5,279 bases of DNA from an uncultured Lachnospiraceae bacterium (GTDB lineage: Bacteria; Bacillota; Clostridia; Lachnospirales; Lachnospiraceae), in the NCBI GenBank assembly GCA_910585895.1, contig CAJUHY010000067.1, forward strand, positions 1-5,279. Reading direction: 5' to 3'. Numbering within the stretch: the stretch's first letter is position 1; every line of letters starts with the position of its first letter. The translations under genes and the position numbers were made by a program. The notes beneath the pieces were generated by a model that worked only from the letters and a program-made list of their open reading frames with translations, did not search any database and was not told the DNA's origin. Positions 1 through 5,279 of the stretch are shown one piece after another.

Positions 1-847
1 GGTAAAAGGACTGGATAACCCCCAAGGAAGCCCCGACCTCTTTGCCAAGCCCTGGAGACGTCAGGCGGTATGCTGCATTATCTACACATTCCTTCCTGCC
101 CACAATATAGCCGCCAACAGGGGCAAGCCCGCCTCCCGGATTCTTAATTAAGGAACCGACTATCATGTCAGCGCCCACCTCCAGCGGCTCACGCCGCTCC
201 ACAAATTCGCCGTAACAATTATCCACCATGCAGATGATATCTGGCTTGATTTCCTTCACAAAAGAAATCAGTTCGCCAATCCGCGCTACGGAAAGCGTTG
301 GTCTTGTCTGATATCCCTTGGAACGCTGAATAGTAACCAGTTTTGTGTTTTCATTGACTGCCTTCTTGATGTTCTCAAAGTCAAAACTACCGTCTTCTAA
401 AAGGTCAACCTGCCGGTAAGTAACGCCATATTCGGCGAGGGAACCCTTTGATGGACGGATACCGATAACTTCCTCAAGCGTATCATACGGTTTGCCCACA
501 GGCGACAAAAGTTCATCTCCCGGGCGGAGATTGGACATCAATGCCAATGCCAGCGCATGGGTGCCGCAAGTAATCTGCGGGCGTACCAGCGCTGCTTCCC
601 CATGAAAACAGGATGCATATACCTCTTCTAAGGTATCCCTTCCCAAATCATTATACCCATATCCGCTGCTTCCCATAAAACATTCTGCACTGACTTTATG
701 TTTCTGCAGTGATTTGATTACCTTTAACTGATTATATTCCGCTATCTTGTCAATCTCTGTAAAACGCTCTTTTAGCTTCTCTTCAAATTCCTCACCGTAA
801 GCAAAAATCTTCTCATCAATTCCCAGTTCCTGATAAATCTCTTTCAT
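1..847 (-). CDS. Methionine gamma-lyase family PLP enzyme (YnbB / 'aluminium resistance' type), C-terminus cut off by window edge
   Basis: This gene is open at the left edge: 282 codons are readable from the ATG at 847, against roughly 400-430 residues for the family. Translation gives hallmarks of the YnbB-like branch of fold-type I PLP enzymes: a GSSGYGYNDLGRDT stretch at about residues 59-72, TCGTHA at about 93-98, DNCYGEF from Asp209 (the aspartate expected to contact the PLP ring nitrogen) and SLIKNPGGG, where Lys235 is the likely Schiff-base lysine. The protein is expected to be cytosolic. The family is annotated as methionine gamma-lyase-like or aluminium resistance, but its physiological substrate is not firmly known, so I give no symbol. 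The ATG overlaps the miaA stop as ATGA, and a good ribosome binding site lies inside the miaA end, so it is probably the distal gene of the mutL-miaA operon. In B. subtilis, ynbB also lies near miaA. Family confidence is high; substrate confidence is low. Confidence 0.9.
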   Translation of the reverse strand, partial: MKEIYQELGIDEKIFAYGEEFEEKLKERFTEIDKIAEYNQLKVIKSLQKHKVSAECFMGSSGYGYNDLGRDTLEEVYASCFHGEAALVRPQITCGTHALALALMSNLRPGDELLSPVGKPYDTLEEVIGIRPSKGSLAEYGVTYRQVDLLEDGSFDFENIKKAVNENTKLVTIQRSKGYQTRPTLSVARIGELISFVKEIKPDIICMVDNCYGEFVERREPLEVGADMIVGSLIKNPGGGLAPVGGYIVGRKECVDNAAYRLTSPGLGKEVGASLGVIQSFY

Positions 848-1821
848 GTGTAATTCCCTTCCTGCTTTCTCAATATCATGATACCTTTCTCTGCCAGAAT
901 TGCCTCCATATATTTTAAAATATTATCATTATTATACGCAAACTCCTGTTTGTCCACCCAAATAACATCCCGTTCCCGGCGAAACCATGTCAATTGCCGT
1001 TTGGCAAAATGCCGGGTGTCGCGCTTAATACGGTAGACGGCTTCCTCTAAGGTCAATTCCCCCTCCAGGCAGGCAAGGACTTCTTTATAGCCAAGCCCCT
1101 GCATGGACACCATAGCACGGCTGCACCCAAGTTTCTGCAGTTTTTGCACCTCTTGCACAAGTCCGTCTTCTATCATCTGTTCCACACGTCCATTGATTCT
1201 CTCATAAAGTTTCGCTCTGTCATCATTGAGGACAAAGTAGGCAAAATTATAGGGAGATTCTTTCTGCCGCTCTTTCTCGTTATGGGCAGAAATCTTCTGA
1301 CCGGAAAAATGGTGAAATTCCAGCGCGCGTATGATACGTTTACAATTATGCTCATGAATCTGCCTGGCCGCTTCAGGGTCTGCTTCTTTCAACATTTCGT
1401 GCAGAATATGCCCTCCCTGCTCACTGGCAATCTTTTCCAAATATGCACGATATTCTTTATTCTCCTGCTCCTTCGTGAAATCAATATTATATAAGAGCGC
1501 CTGTATATAGAAACCAGTTCCGCCTACAATTATGGGAATCCTGCCCTGTGCATAGATTTCCTCCATATATTTTCTGGCATATTCCTGAAAACGAACAACA
1601 TGAAATTCCTCAGACGGCTCAAATTCATCAATTAGGTAATGCGGAATTTCCTGCATTTCCTCTCTGGTTATCTTCGCGGAGCCGATGTCCATATGGCGGT
1701 AAACCTGCATGGAATCCGCCGAGATGACAGAGCCCTGTACCATCCTTGCCAGGCGGATGGAAAGTTCTGTCTTGCCCACCGCTGTGGGACCAGTTAAAAT
1801 TATCAAAGGTTTTTTCATCAT
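844..1821 (-). CDS. miaA: tRNA dimethylallyltransferase (tRNA A37 isopentenyltransferase)
   Basis: The gene is complete, 325 residues, slightly longer than the usual 300-320. MiaA transfers the dimethylallyl group of DMAPP to N6 of A37 in tRNAs that read codons beginning with U, the first step towards ms2i6A; it acts in the cytosol. Visible motifs are the P-loop GPTAVGKT (residues 11-18), DSMQVYR (36-42) with the aspartate expected to act as general base on A37, VGGTGFYI (99-106), a CKRIIRALE helix, GLGYKE, and the tRNA-binding tail with DTRHFAKRQLTWFRR. The start is one of two consecutive ATGs: the first (1821) overlaps the mutL stop as ATGA, the second (1818) lies just past it. The only Shine-Dalgarno-like sequence is a weak GGGTG 2-5 bases away, so initiation probably depends on ribosomes finishing mutL. 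Its stop overlaps the next gene in the same way. Nothing appears broken. Confidence 0.97.
   Translation of the reverse strand: MMKKPLIILTGPTAVGKTELSIRLARMVQGSVISADSMQVYRHMDIGSAKITREEMQEIPHYLIDEFEPSEEFHVVRFQEYARKYMEEIYAQGRIPIIVGGTGFYIQALLYNIDFTKEQENKEYRAYLEKIASEQGGHILHEMLKEADPEAARQIHEHNCKRIIRALEFHHFSGQKISAHNEKERQKESPYNFAYFVLNDDRAKLYERINGRVEQMIEDGLVQEVQKLQKLGCSRAMVSMQGLGYKEVLACLEGELTLEEAVYRIKRDTRHFAKRQLTWFRRERDVIWVDKQEFAYNNDNILKYMEAILAEKGIMILRKQEGNYT
856..863 (-). promoter_or_regulatory. Ribosome binding site of the PLP enzyme gene, inside the miaA 3' end
   Basis: On the minus strand AGGAAGGG lies 8 bases upstream of the ATG at 847, within the last codons of miaA. It is stronger than the site in front of miaA, so this gene can probably initiate on its own as well as by coupling. 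It supports the ATG at 847 as the true start. Confidence 0.65.
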
Positions 1822-3890
1822 AACACCCGCTTAAATTTCTTTTCCAATTCATATTTTGTCATAGAGATAATGGTGGGGCGCCCATGCGGGCAGTGATACG
1901 GGTTCTCCAGCGTAAGCAGTTCTGCAATCAAAGCTTCCACTTCCTGTCTGGATAATTTCTGATTGCCCTTTACTGCGGCCTTACAGGACATGGAAGCAAT
2001 CTTTTCCGTAATTATCTGCGGCGTCTCCCTGCCGTGAAACTGAGACAAACCGTCCAACATTTCCACGAGCAGTTCTTTGCCCTTAATCCCAAACAGATTT
2101 GCCGGCACAGACGTCACGGAATATTCTTTGCCGCCGAAATGTTCCAGCGCAAATCCAAGTTTCTCAAAATATTTCCTGTATCTCTTTAATAGTTCTTCCT
2201 CCTGCATATTTAAAGTCAATAAGATAGGTGGATAGATTACCTGGGATGTAAATTCCTTATCATCCATAGATTTCATCGTTCGTTCATACAGTACTTTCTC
2301 ATGCGCCGCATGTTGGTCAATAATATAGAGCTGATTATCAAACTCCACTAACCAGTAGGTATCAAACACCTGACCTATAATCCTCTGCTCTTTCTGAGAG
2401 CAAATATCAAGGAGCCTGCGCGTATTCTGTGGAAATTCTTCTTGACGGTATTCACCGCTTTCCCTATCAGCAGCCGCCTCTTCCTGAGCGGTTTCGGATT
2501 GCCTTGCACTTTCGGAAACATGATATGCTGTGTTGGGCTGTTCACCCATCTTCTCCGGCGAAATGCCATAATCTGCTGCCTCAGCCGCTAAATCTGGCTG
2601 TTTCTCCGCTATATTTGATTTCTCCGATTGCTGTGAGTCTGTTTTTTCCGTAATTGTAGCTGCTGGCTGCCGTGTGTCTGTTCCTGCCGTAAATGCAGTT
2701 AACGGCTGCCGGACATTTATTCCCTGCGGATATTTCTTCTCGTATGGGCTGTTCCTGCGGATTTCCTCCTTCACCGCTTGCAAACGCTTTGTTTCAAAAG
2801 GTTCCGGCGCCTTTCTGCCTGATTTTAAATATTCTTTTTTCTGCAGCTCCTGTTTCTTTTTGGTTTCCCTCTCATTGTCCAGATTTGTTTGATAAATCAA
2901 TTCACTCTGGTTGATAATTTGTCTCACCAAATCTGTGAGGAATTGATAGATAGCTTCTCCATTAGAAAACCGCAATTCCATTTTTGTAGGATGGACATTG
3001 ACGTCTAACAATTCGCCTTTAACGGAAATGTGCAGCACAGTAAATGGATACTTGTGCTGCATGACAAACGATTTGTAGCCCTCCTCAATGCTTTTGGCAA
3101 TAAGCGCGCTTTTAATATATCTGCCATTGATAAAATAATTCTCATAGCTGCGGTTTCCTCTGGAAATCAGCGGTTTGCCAATAAAACCATGGACGGAAAA
3201 CAATTCGTTTTCCCCATGGACCTCTAAAAGGTTTCCGGCAATATCCCTTCCATGAATATGATAAATGATTTCCTTCAGATTAGAATTACCTGAGGTATGG
3301 AGCTTGAGCTGATTATTGGCAATAAATTTAAAAGAAATTTCCGGGTGGGACAAGGCAAGTTTCTCCATGAGGCTGCCGATATATCCAGCCTCGGTCTGCG
3401 GCGTCTTTAAAAATTTTCTTCTTGCCGGGGTATTATAAAATAAATTTCGTACCAAAAATGTCGTTCCTTCCGGCGCGCCGATTTCCTCCGACGACTGCTC
3501 TTTTCCCCCCTCAATAATATAACGGATACCGCTCATTTCTTTGGGTGTCTTTGTAATCAGTTCTACCTGGGAAACTGCTGCGATGCTGGACAATGCCTCG
3601 CCGCGAAAACCTAAAGAGGAAACGGAAAAAAGGTCCTCCACGCTCTTAATCTTGCTGGTGGAATGCCGCAGAAAAGCGAGGGGAACCTGTTCCTTTTCAA
3701 TGCCGCAGCCGTTGTCAGTGATACGGATGAAGGAGATACCGCCTTCTTTAATTTCTACTGTGACTGCGCTTGCCTGTGCATCGATGGCGTTCTCCACTAA
3801 CTCTTTTACCACGGAGGAAGGCCGCTCAATGACTTCCCCGGCTGCAATTTTGTCAATTGTCTGCTGGTCTAAAATCTGAATATTTGGCAT
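1818..3890 (-). CDS. mutL: DNA mismatch repair protein MutL with C-terminal endonuclease site
   Basis: The gene is complete, 690 residues, longer than the 627 of B. subtilis because of the linker. MutL couples mismatch recognition by MutS to strand removal. The N-terminal GHKL ATPase shows KELVENAIDA with catalytic Glu30 and Asn34, DNGCGI (Asp59), GFRGEAL (94-100) and a GTT-containing lid region; Lys303 in HPTK fits the conserved gamma-phosphate lysine. A hydrophilic linker runs from about 335 to 500 and holds a degenerate 13-residue repeat. The C-terminal domain has the endonuclease signature DQHAAHEKVLYE (525-536), SCK (Cys636), CPHGRP (667-672) and FKR (686-688). Asp525, His527, Glu531, Cys636, Cys667 and His669 match the metal ligands of B. 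subtilis MutL in spacing. QVIYPP after the signature sits where the clamp-binding motif is expected. The start has AAGGAG 5 bases upstream. The gene overlaps miaA by 4 bases. Confidence 0.97.
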   Translation of the reverse strand: MPNIQILDQQTIDKIAAGEVIERPSSVVKELVENAIDAQASAVTVEIKEGGISFIRITDNGCGIEKEQVPLAFLRHSTSKIKSVEDLFSVSSLGFRGEALSSIAAVSQVELITKTPKEMSGIRYIIEGGKEQSSEEIGAPEGTTFLVRNLFYNTPARRKFLKTPQTEAGYIGSLMEKLALSHPEISFKFIANNQLKLHTSGNSNLKEIIYHIHGRDIAGNLLEVHGENELFSVHGFIGKPLISRGNRSYENYFINGRYIKSALIAKSIEEGYKSFVMQHKYPFTVLHISVKGELLDVNVHPTKMELRFSNGEAIYQFLTDLVRQIINQSELIYQTNLDNERETKKKQELQKKEYLKSGRKAPEPFETKRLQAVKEEIRRNSPYEKKYPQGINVRQPLTAFTAGTDTRQPAATITEKTDSQQSEKSNIAEKQPDLAAEAADYGISPEKMGEQPNTAYHVSESARQSETAQEEAAADRESGEYRQEEFPQNTRRLLDICSQKEQRIIGQVFDTYWLVEFDNQLYIIDQHAAHEKVLYERTMKSMDDKEFTSQVIYPPILLTLNMQEEELLKRYRKYFEKLGFALEHFGGKEYSVTSVPANLFGIKGKELLVEMLDGLSQFHGRETPQIITEKIASMSCKAAVKGNQKLSRQEVEALIAELLTLENPYHCPHGRPTIISMTKYELEKKFKRVL
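2634..2711 (-). repeat. Degenerate 39-base tandem repeat in the mutL linker
   Basis: Two in-frame 39-base units (2711-2673 and 2672-2634) encode RQPLTAFTAGTDT and RQPAATITEKTDS, residues 394-406 and 407-419. By hand alignment they share 29 of 39 bases. A third, much weaker unit (QQSEKSNIAEKQP, 420-432) may follow. It looks like an old duplication inside the disordered linker joining the MutL ATPase and endonuclease domains. It keeps the reading frame and adds length rather than a domain. Confidence 0.5.
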
Positions 3891-3895
3891 ATGTG

Positions 3896-3901
3896 CTCCT
3901 T
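3896..3901 (-). promoter_or_regulatory. Ribosome binding site of mutL
   Basis: AAGGAG on the minus strand ends 5 bases before the ATG at 3890. It fixes the start, which also gives the canonical MutL N-terminus (MPNIQILD, then IAAGEVIERP). Because mutL has its own strong site and a 151-base leader, it need not be translated by coupling to the Uma2 gene. Confidence 0.75.
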
Positions 3902-3943
3902 ATATGGTGATTCTGTATTTTGTAAAAAGGGTGATGGGATATT

Positions 3944-4027
3944 AAAAGGTCTTGCTGTATGGAAAACCAGCTTTCCAATCACTTTTTGTGCAAGATGTCT
4001 TTGCTGCCTTTGGCAGCAAGACCTTTT
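3944..4027. repeat. 84-base element with perfect 14-base inverted ends between the Uma2 gene and mutL
   Basis: The left arm AAAAGGTCTTGCTG (3944-3957) and right arm CAGCAAGACCTTTT (4014-4027) are exact reverse complements, separated by 56 bases. In the minus-strand transcript the element begins about 14 bases after the Uma2 stop and ends about 50 bases before mutL. The closing arm ends in UUUUAAUAU, so the closed form resembles an intrinsic terminator with a large loop; the mirror AAAA tract makes it potentially bidirectional. Within the loop, GGAAA and TTTCC (3961-3976) can form a small hairpin. Terminal inverted repeats of this kind also fit a small non-autonomous element (MITE-like), but I see no clear target duplication. 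I do not recognise it as a named family. Confidence 0.6.
3997..4022 (-). terminator. Inner hairpin competing with the long inverted repeat; possible attenuator part
   Basis: In the transcript GUCUUGCUGCC pairs with GGCAGCAAAGAC across an AAA loop, giving 11 base pairs with one bulged A. The 5' strand of this hairpin is the same segment that forms one arm of the 14-base outer inverted repeat, so the two folds exclude each other. No U-tract follows it, so by itself it is not a standard intrinsic terminator. It may protect the 3' end of the Uma2 message or act as the antiterminator alternative. The structure is seen in the sequence; the function is inferred. Confidence 0.35.
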
Positions 4028-4041
4028 GGTACGGAGATAAT

Positions 4042-4620
4042 TTATCCTTGACTATTTTTGGCAAATTCCCTCAATGTAATTGATAAATCCTCATATATCA
4101 TTACCTTAATTTCATCTTCAAAAGAATATTCTACAGCACGGAATGTCCCTGATGCTAAATTATAGACAGATACCGTCTTGCCACTGGGGTCTGCAATCCA
4201 ATACTCCCGCACTCCTGCATCCGCGTACAGATTCAGCTTGCGGACGTAATCATTTCCGGGATTACCCGGTGAAATAATCTCAATAATCCAGTCCGGCGCG
4301 CCGCTGCATCCTTTGTCCGTAAGCTTACCAGGGTCGCAGATAACGCTGATGTCCGGCTCCACAATGGTCTTTCTGTCATTGAAAAGTTTTACGGCAAACG
4401 GAGCTGGATATACTTTACAAGTTCCCCTTTTTTCCTTAATATAGGCATAGATTGTAGCATGAAGGAAAGACAAAACTTCTTGATGAATCCTGCTCGGTGC
4501 TGCCAAGTAATAAATTTTTCCTTTTATCAATTCCGCACGTATATTTTCCGGAATGCTGTAGTAATCATCTTCTGTATAATCTTTTTTTTCTGTTCCCAAT
4601 GTTGCATACGTTAAGGACAT
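4042..4620 (-). CDS. Uma2-family (DUF820) PD-(D/E)XK nuclease-like protein
   Basis: The gene is complete, 192 residues from the ATG at 4620. That start has AAAGGAG 8 bases upstream; an in-frame ATG at 4650 would add ten residues but lies next to the palindrome and lacks a good site. The sequence follows the Uma2 pattern: an N-terminal PEN-RAELIKGKIY segment with Glu30, a helix with HQEV, the strand IVEPDISVI with Glu88 and Asp90, PDWIIEIISP with Asp110 and Glu114, then Lys128 and GVREYWIADP (136-145). These residues fit a restriction-endonuclease-like metal site, so it may cut DNA, but no activity is established for most family members. There is no signal peptide or membrane segment. It sits between mutS and mutL, normally neighbours, in the same direction, 55 bases after mutS and 151 before mutL. 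Base composition looks similar to its neighbours by eye. Family assignment is firm; the role here is unknown. Confidence 0.9.
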   Translation of the reverse strand: MSLTYATLGTEKKDYTEDDYYSIPENIRAELIKGKIYYLAAPSRIHQEVLSFLHATIYAYIKEKRGTCKVYPAPFAVKLFNDRKTIVEPDISVICDPGKLTDKGCSGAPDWIIEIISPGNPGNDYVRKLNLYADAGVREYWIADPSGKTVSVYNLASGTFRAVEYSFEDEIKVMIYEDLSITLREFAKNSQG

Positions 4621-4628
4621 ATGGCACT

Positions 4629-4635
4629 CTCCTTT
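4629..4635 (-). promoter_or_regulatory. Ribosome binding site of the Uma2 gene
   Basis: AAAGGAG on the minus strand lies 8 bases upstream of the ATG at 4620. It decides between two in-frame ATGs (4650 and 4620) in favour of the shorter 192-residue protein. Confidence 0.75.
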
Positions 4636-4650
4636 CTTTGGAAATATCAA

Positions 4651-4675
4651 GTTAACATAATAATATTATGTTAAC
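4651..4675. promoter_or_regulatory. 25-base AT-rich palindrome directly after the mutS stop, operator-like
   Basis: Perfect 11-base arms GTTAACATAAT and ATTATGTTAAC flank a 3-base AAT centre. The palindrome starts on the base after the mutS stop and ends 30 bases before the Uma2 ATG. With almost no GC in the stem and no U-tract after it, it is a poor terminator; its symmetry and length fit a binding site for a dimeric repressor. A weak promoter could overlap it (TTAAAA, 18 bases, TAATAT on the minus strand), in which case a bound protein would block Uma2 transcription. The palindrome is certain; the operator reading is inferred. Confidence 0.5.
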
Positions 4676-5279
4676 CTACCAGCGGTTTTTAATCTTATTC
4701 TGCAGCTGGTATAATTTATTGAGAGCATCTATGGGGGTTAAATTGCTCAAATCTAACTCCTGCAGTTCCTGGATAATGTCATCGTCTTTTACTGTATCAA
4801 ACAATGACATCTGCGTCAAATCCACTTCATCAAGTTTCTTGCTGTTTTTCTTGGCCGGCGTCCCTTCCACCGCAATCCTTTCGGTAAATTCTGCAATATC
4901 ATGCGCCGATAGTTCCTCGGCAATTACTTTGGCGCGCGCAATCACAGTCTCCGGCACACCGGCAATCTTTGCCACCTGGATACCGTAACTCTTATCCGCG
5001 CCGCCAGGGACAATCTTGCGCAGAAATACAATGTCGTCTCCTTTTTCCTTGACAGCGATGCAGTAATTATTCACATTATCAAGTTTCCCCTCCAGCTCTG
5101 TGAGTTCATGGTAGTGGGTGGCAAACAGAGTCTTTGCCCCCAGCAGTTTGGGGTTGCTGATATGTTCCACAACTGCCCAGGCAATGCTAAGGCCGTCAAA
5201 CGTACTCGTGCCGCGCCCGATTTCGTCAAGCACCAACAGGCTGTTGTTTGTGGCATTTCTTAAAATATTGGCAACTTCG
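4676..5279 (-). CDS. mutS: DNA mismatch repair protein MutS, C-terminal 200 residues (5' part beyond window)
   Basis: The gene is open at the right edge; it is readable from 5278 to the TAG at 4676, 200 of roughly 850-900 residues. MutS binds mismatches as a dimer and uses ATP to become a sliding clamp that recruits MutL. The visible part covers the second half of the ABC-type ATPase: ANILRNAT, then the signature and Walker B run LVLDEIGRGTSTFDG (visible residues 15-29) with Asp18 and Glu19, the THYHEL switch histidine (55), and YGIQVAKIAGVP of the helix-turn-helix that locks the dimer. The tail carries QMSLF (156-160), a standard sliding-clamp binding motif, and ends with TPIDALNKLYQLQ, the small C-terminal oligomerisation helices. 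The mismatch-binding domain is outside the window. The start of an open frame at a TTG (5236) is not a real start, because homology continues to the edge. Confidence 0.97.
   Translation of the reverse strand, partial: EVANILRNATNNSLLVLDEIGRGTSTFDGLSIAWAVVEHISNPKLLGAKTLFATHYHELTELEGKLDNVNNYCIAVKEKGDDIVFLRKIVPGGADKSYGIQVAKIAGVPETVIARAKVIAEELSAHDIAEFTERIAVEGTPAKKNSKKLDEVDLTQMSLFDTVKDDDIIQELQELDLSNLTPIDALNKLYQLQNKIKNRW

Noticed and set aside
1144..1494. Plus-strand open frame of 116 codons
   Set aside because: It lies wholly antisense to miaA, which has all family motifs; the translation has no recognisable domain and no convincing ribosome binding site.
3471..3480. GGCGCGCC palindrome, also present near 4295
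   Set aside because: Both occur inside coding sequence and encode ordinary Gly-Ala residues; two copies of an 8-base site are not evidence of function.
3541..3879. Plus-strand open frame of 112 codons
   Set aside because: It is a shadow of the conserved MutL ATPase domain on the other strand.
3899..3926. Possible mutL promoter TTTACA, 16 bases, TATAAG on the minus strand
   Set aside because: The -10 would overlap the ribosome binding site and place the transcript start at the ATG, which is incompatible with use of that site.
4621..4650. Upstream start for the Uma2 gene giving 202 residues
   Set aside because: The extra ten residues are not typical of the family, and the strong AAAGGAG site is placed for the ATG at 4620.
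4651..4675. Intrinsic terminator of mutS
   Set aside because: The stem is almost all A/T and no U-tract follows in the transcript direction, so a stable terminator is unlikely.
4668..4988. Plus-strand open frame of 106 codons
   Set aside because: It is antisense to the mutS 3' end, with a hydrophobic composition typical of the complement of a charged protein.

Overview
The window carries five genes, all on the minus strand, so transcription runs from the high-coordinate end to the low-coordinate end: mutS (3' part only), a Uma2-family PD-(D/E)XK protein, mutL, miaA, and the N-terminal two thirds of a PLP enzyme of the methionine gamma-lyase / YnbB family. The gene order, AGGAG-type ribosome binding sites, moderate GC content and a MutL with its own endonuclease site (no MutH system) point to a Gram-positive of the class Clostridia, most likely a Lachnospiraceae-type gut bacterium. 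This placement is inferred from protein style and gene order, not from a database match.

Layout in transcription order. mutS enters at the right edge and ends at 4676. A 55-base AT-rich gap follows, dominated by a palindrome with two 11-base arms. The Uma2 gene (4042-4620) has a strong ribosome binding site. A 151-base gap follows, largely filled by an 84-base element with perfect 14-base inverted ends and a second, competing inner hairpin. Then come mutL (1818-3890), miaA (844-1821) and the PLP enzyme (from 847 to the left edge). The last three are chained by two identical ATGA start/stop overlaps and look translationally coupled.

Functionally, MutS recognises mismatches and MutL is the licensed nicking endonuclease; both carry likely sliding-clamp contact motifs. 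MiaA prenylates A37 of tRNAs reading UNN codons. The PLP enzyme probably acts on a sulfur amino acid or related substrate, which is not settled. In Bacillus subtilis, mutS-mutL and miaA...ynbB are nearby conserved clusters; here they are compacted, with no hfq or hflX between miaA and the ynbB-like gene.

The most unusual part is the mutS-mutL junction. A Uma2 gene, rarely considered part of mismatch repair, sits between two normally adjacent partners and is bracketed by two non-coding inverted-repeat structures. This may be an inserted cassette, a regulatory checkpoint between mutS and mutL expression, or both. No stretch above 300 bases lacks a gene. I see no RNA genes, CRISPR array, transposase or integrase.
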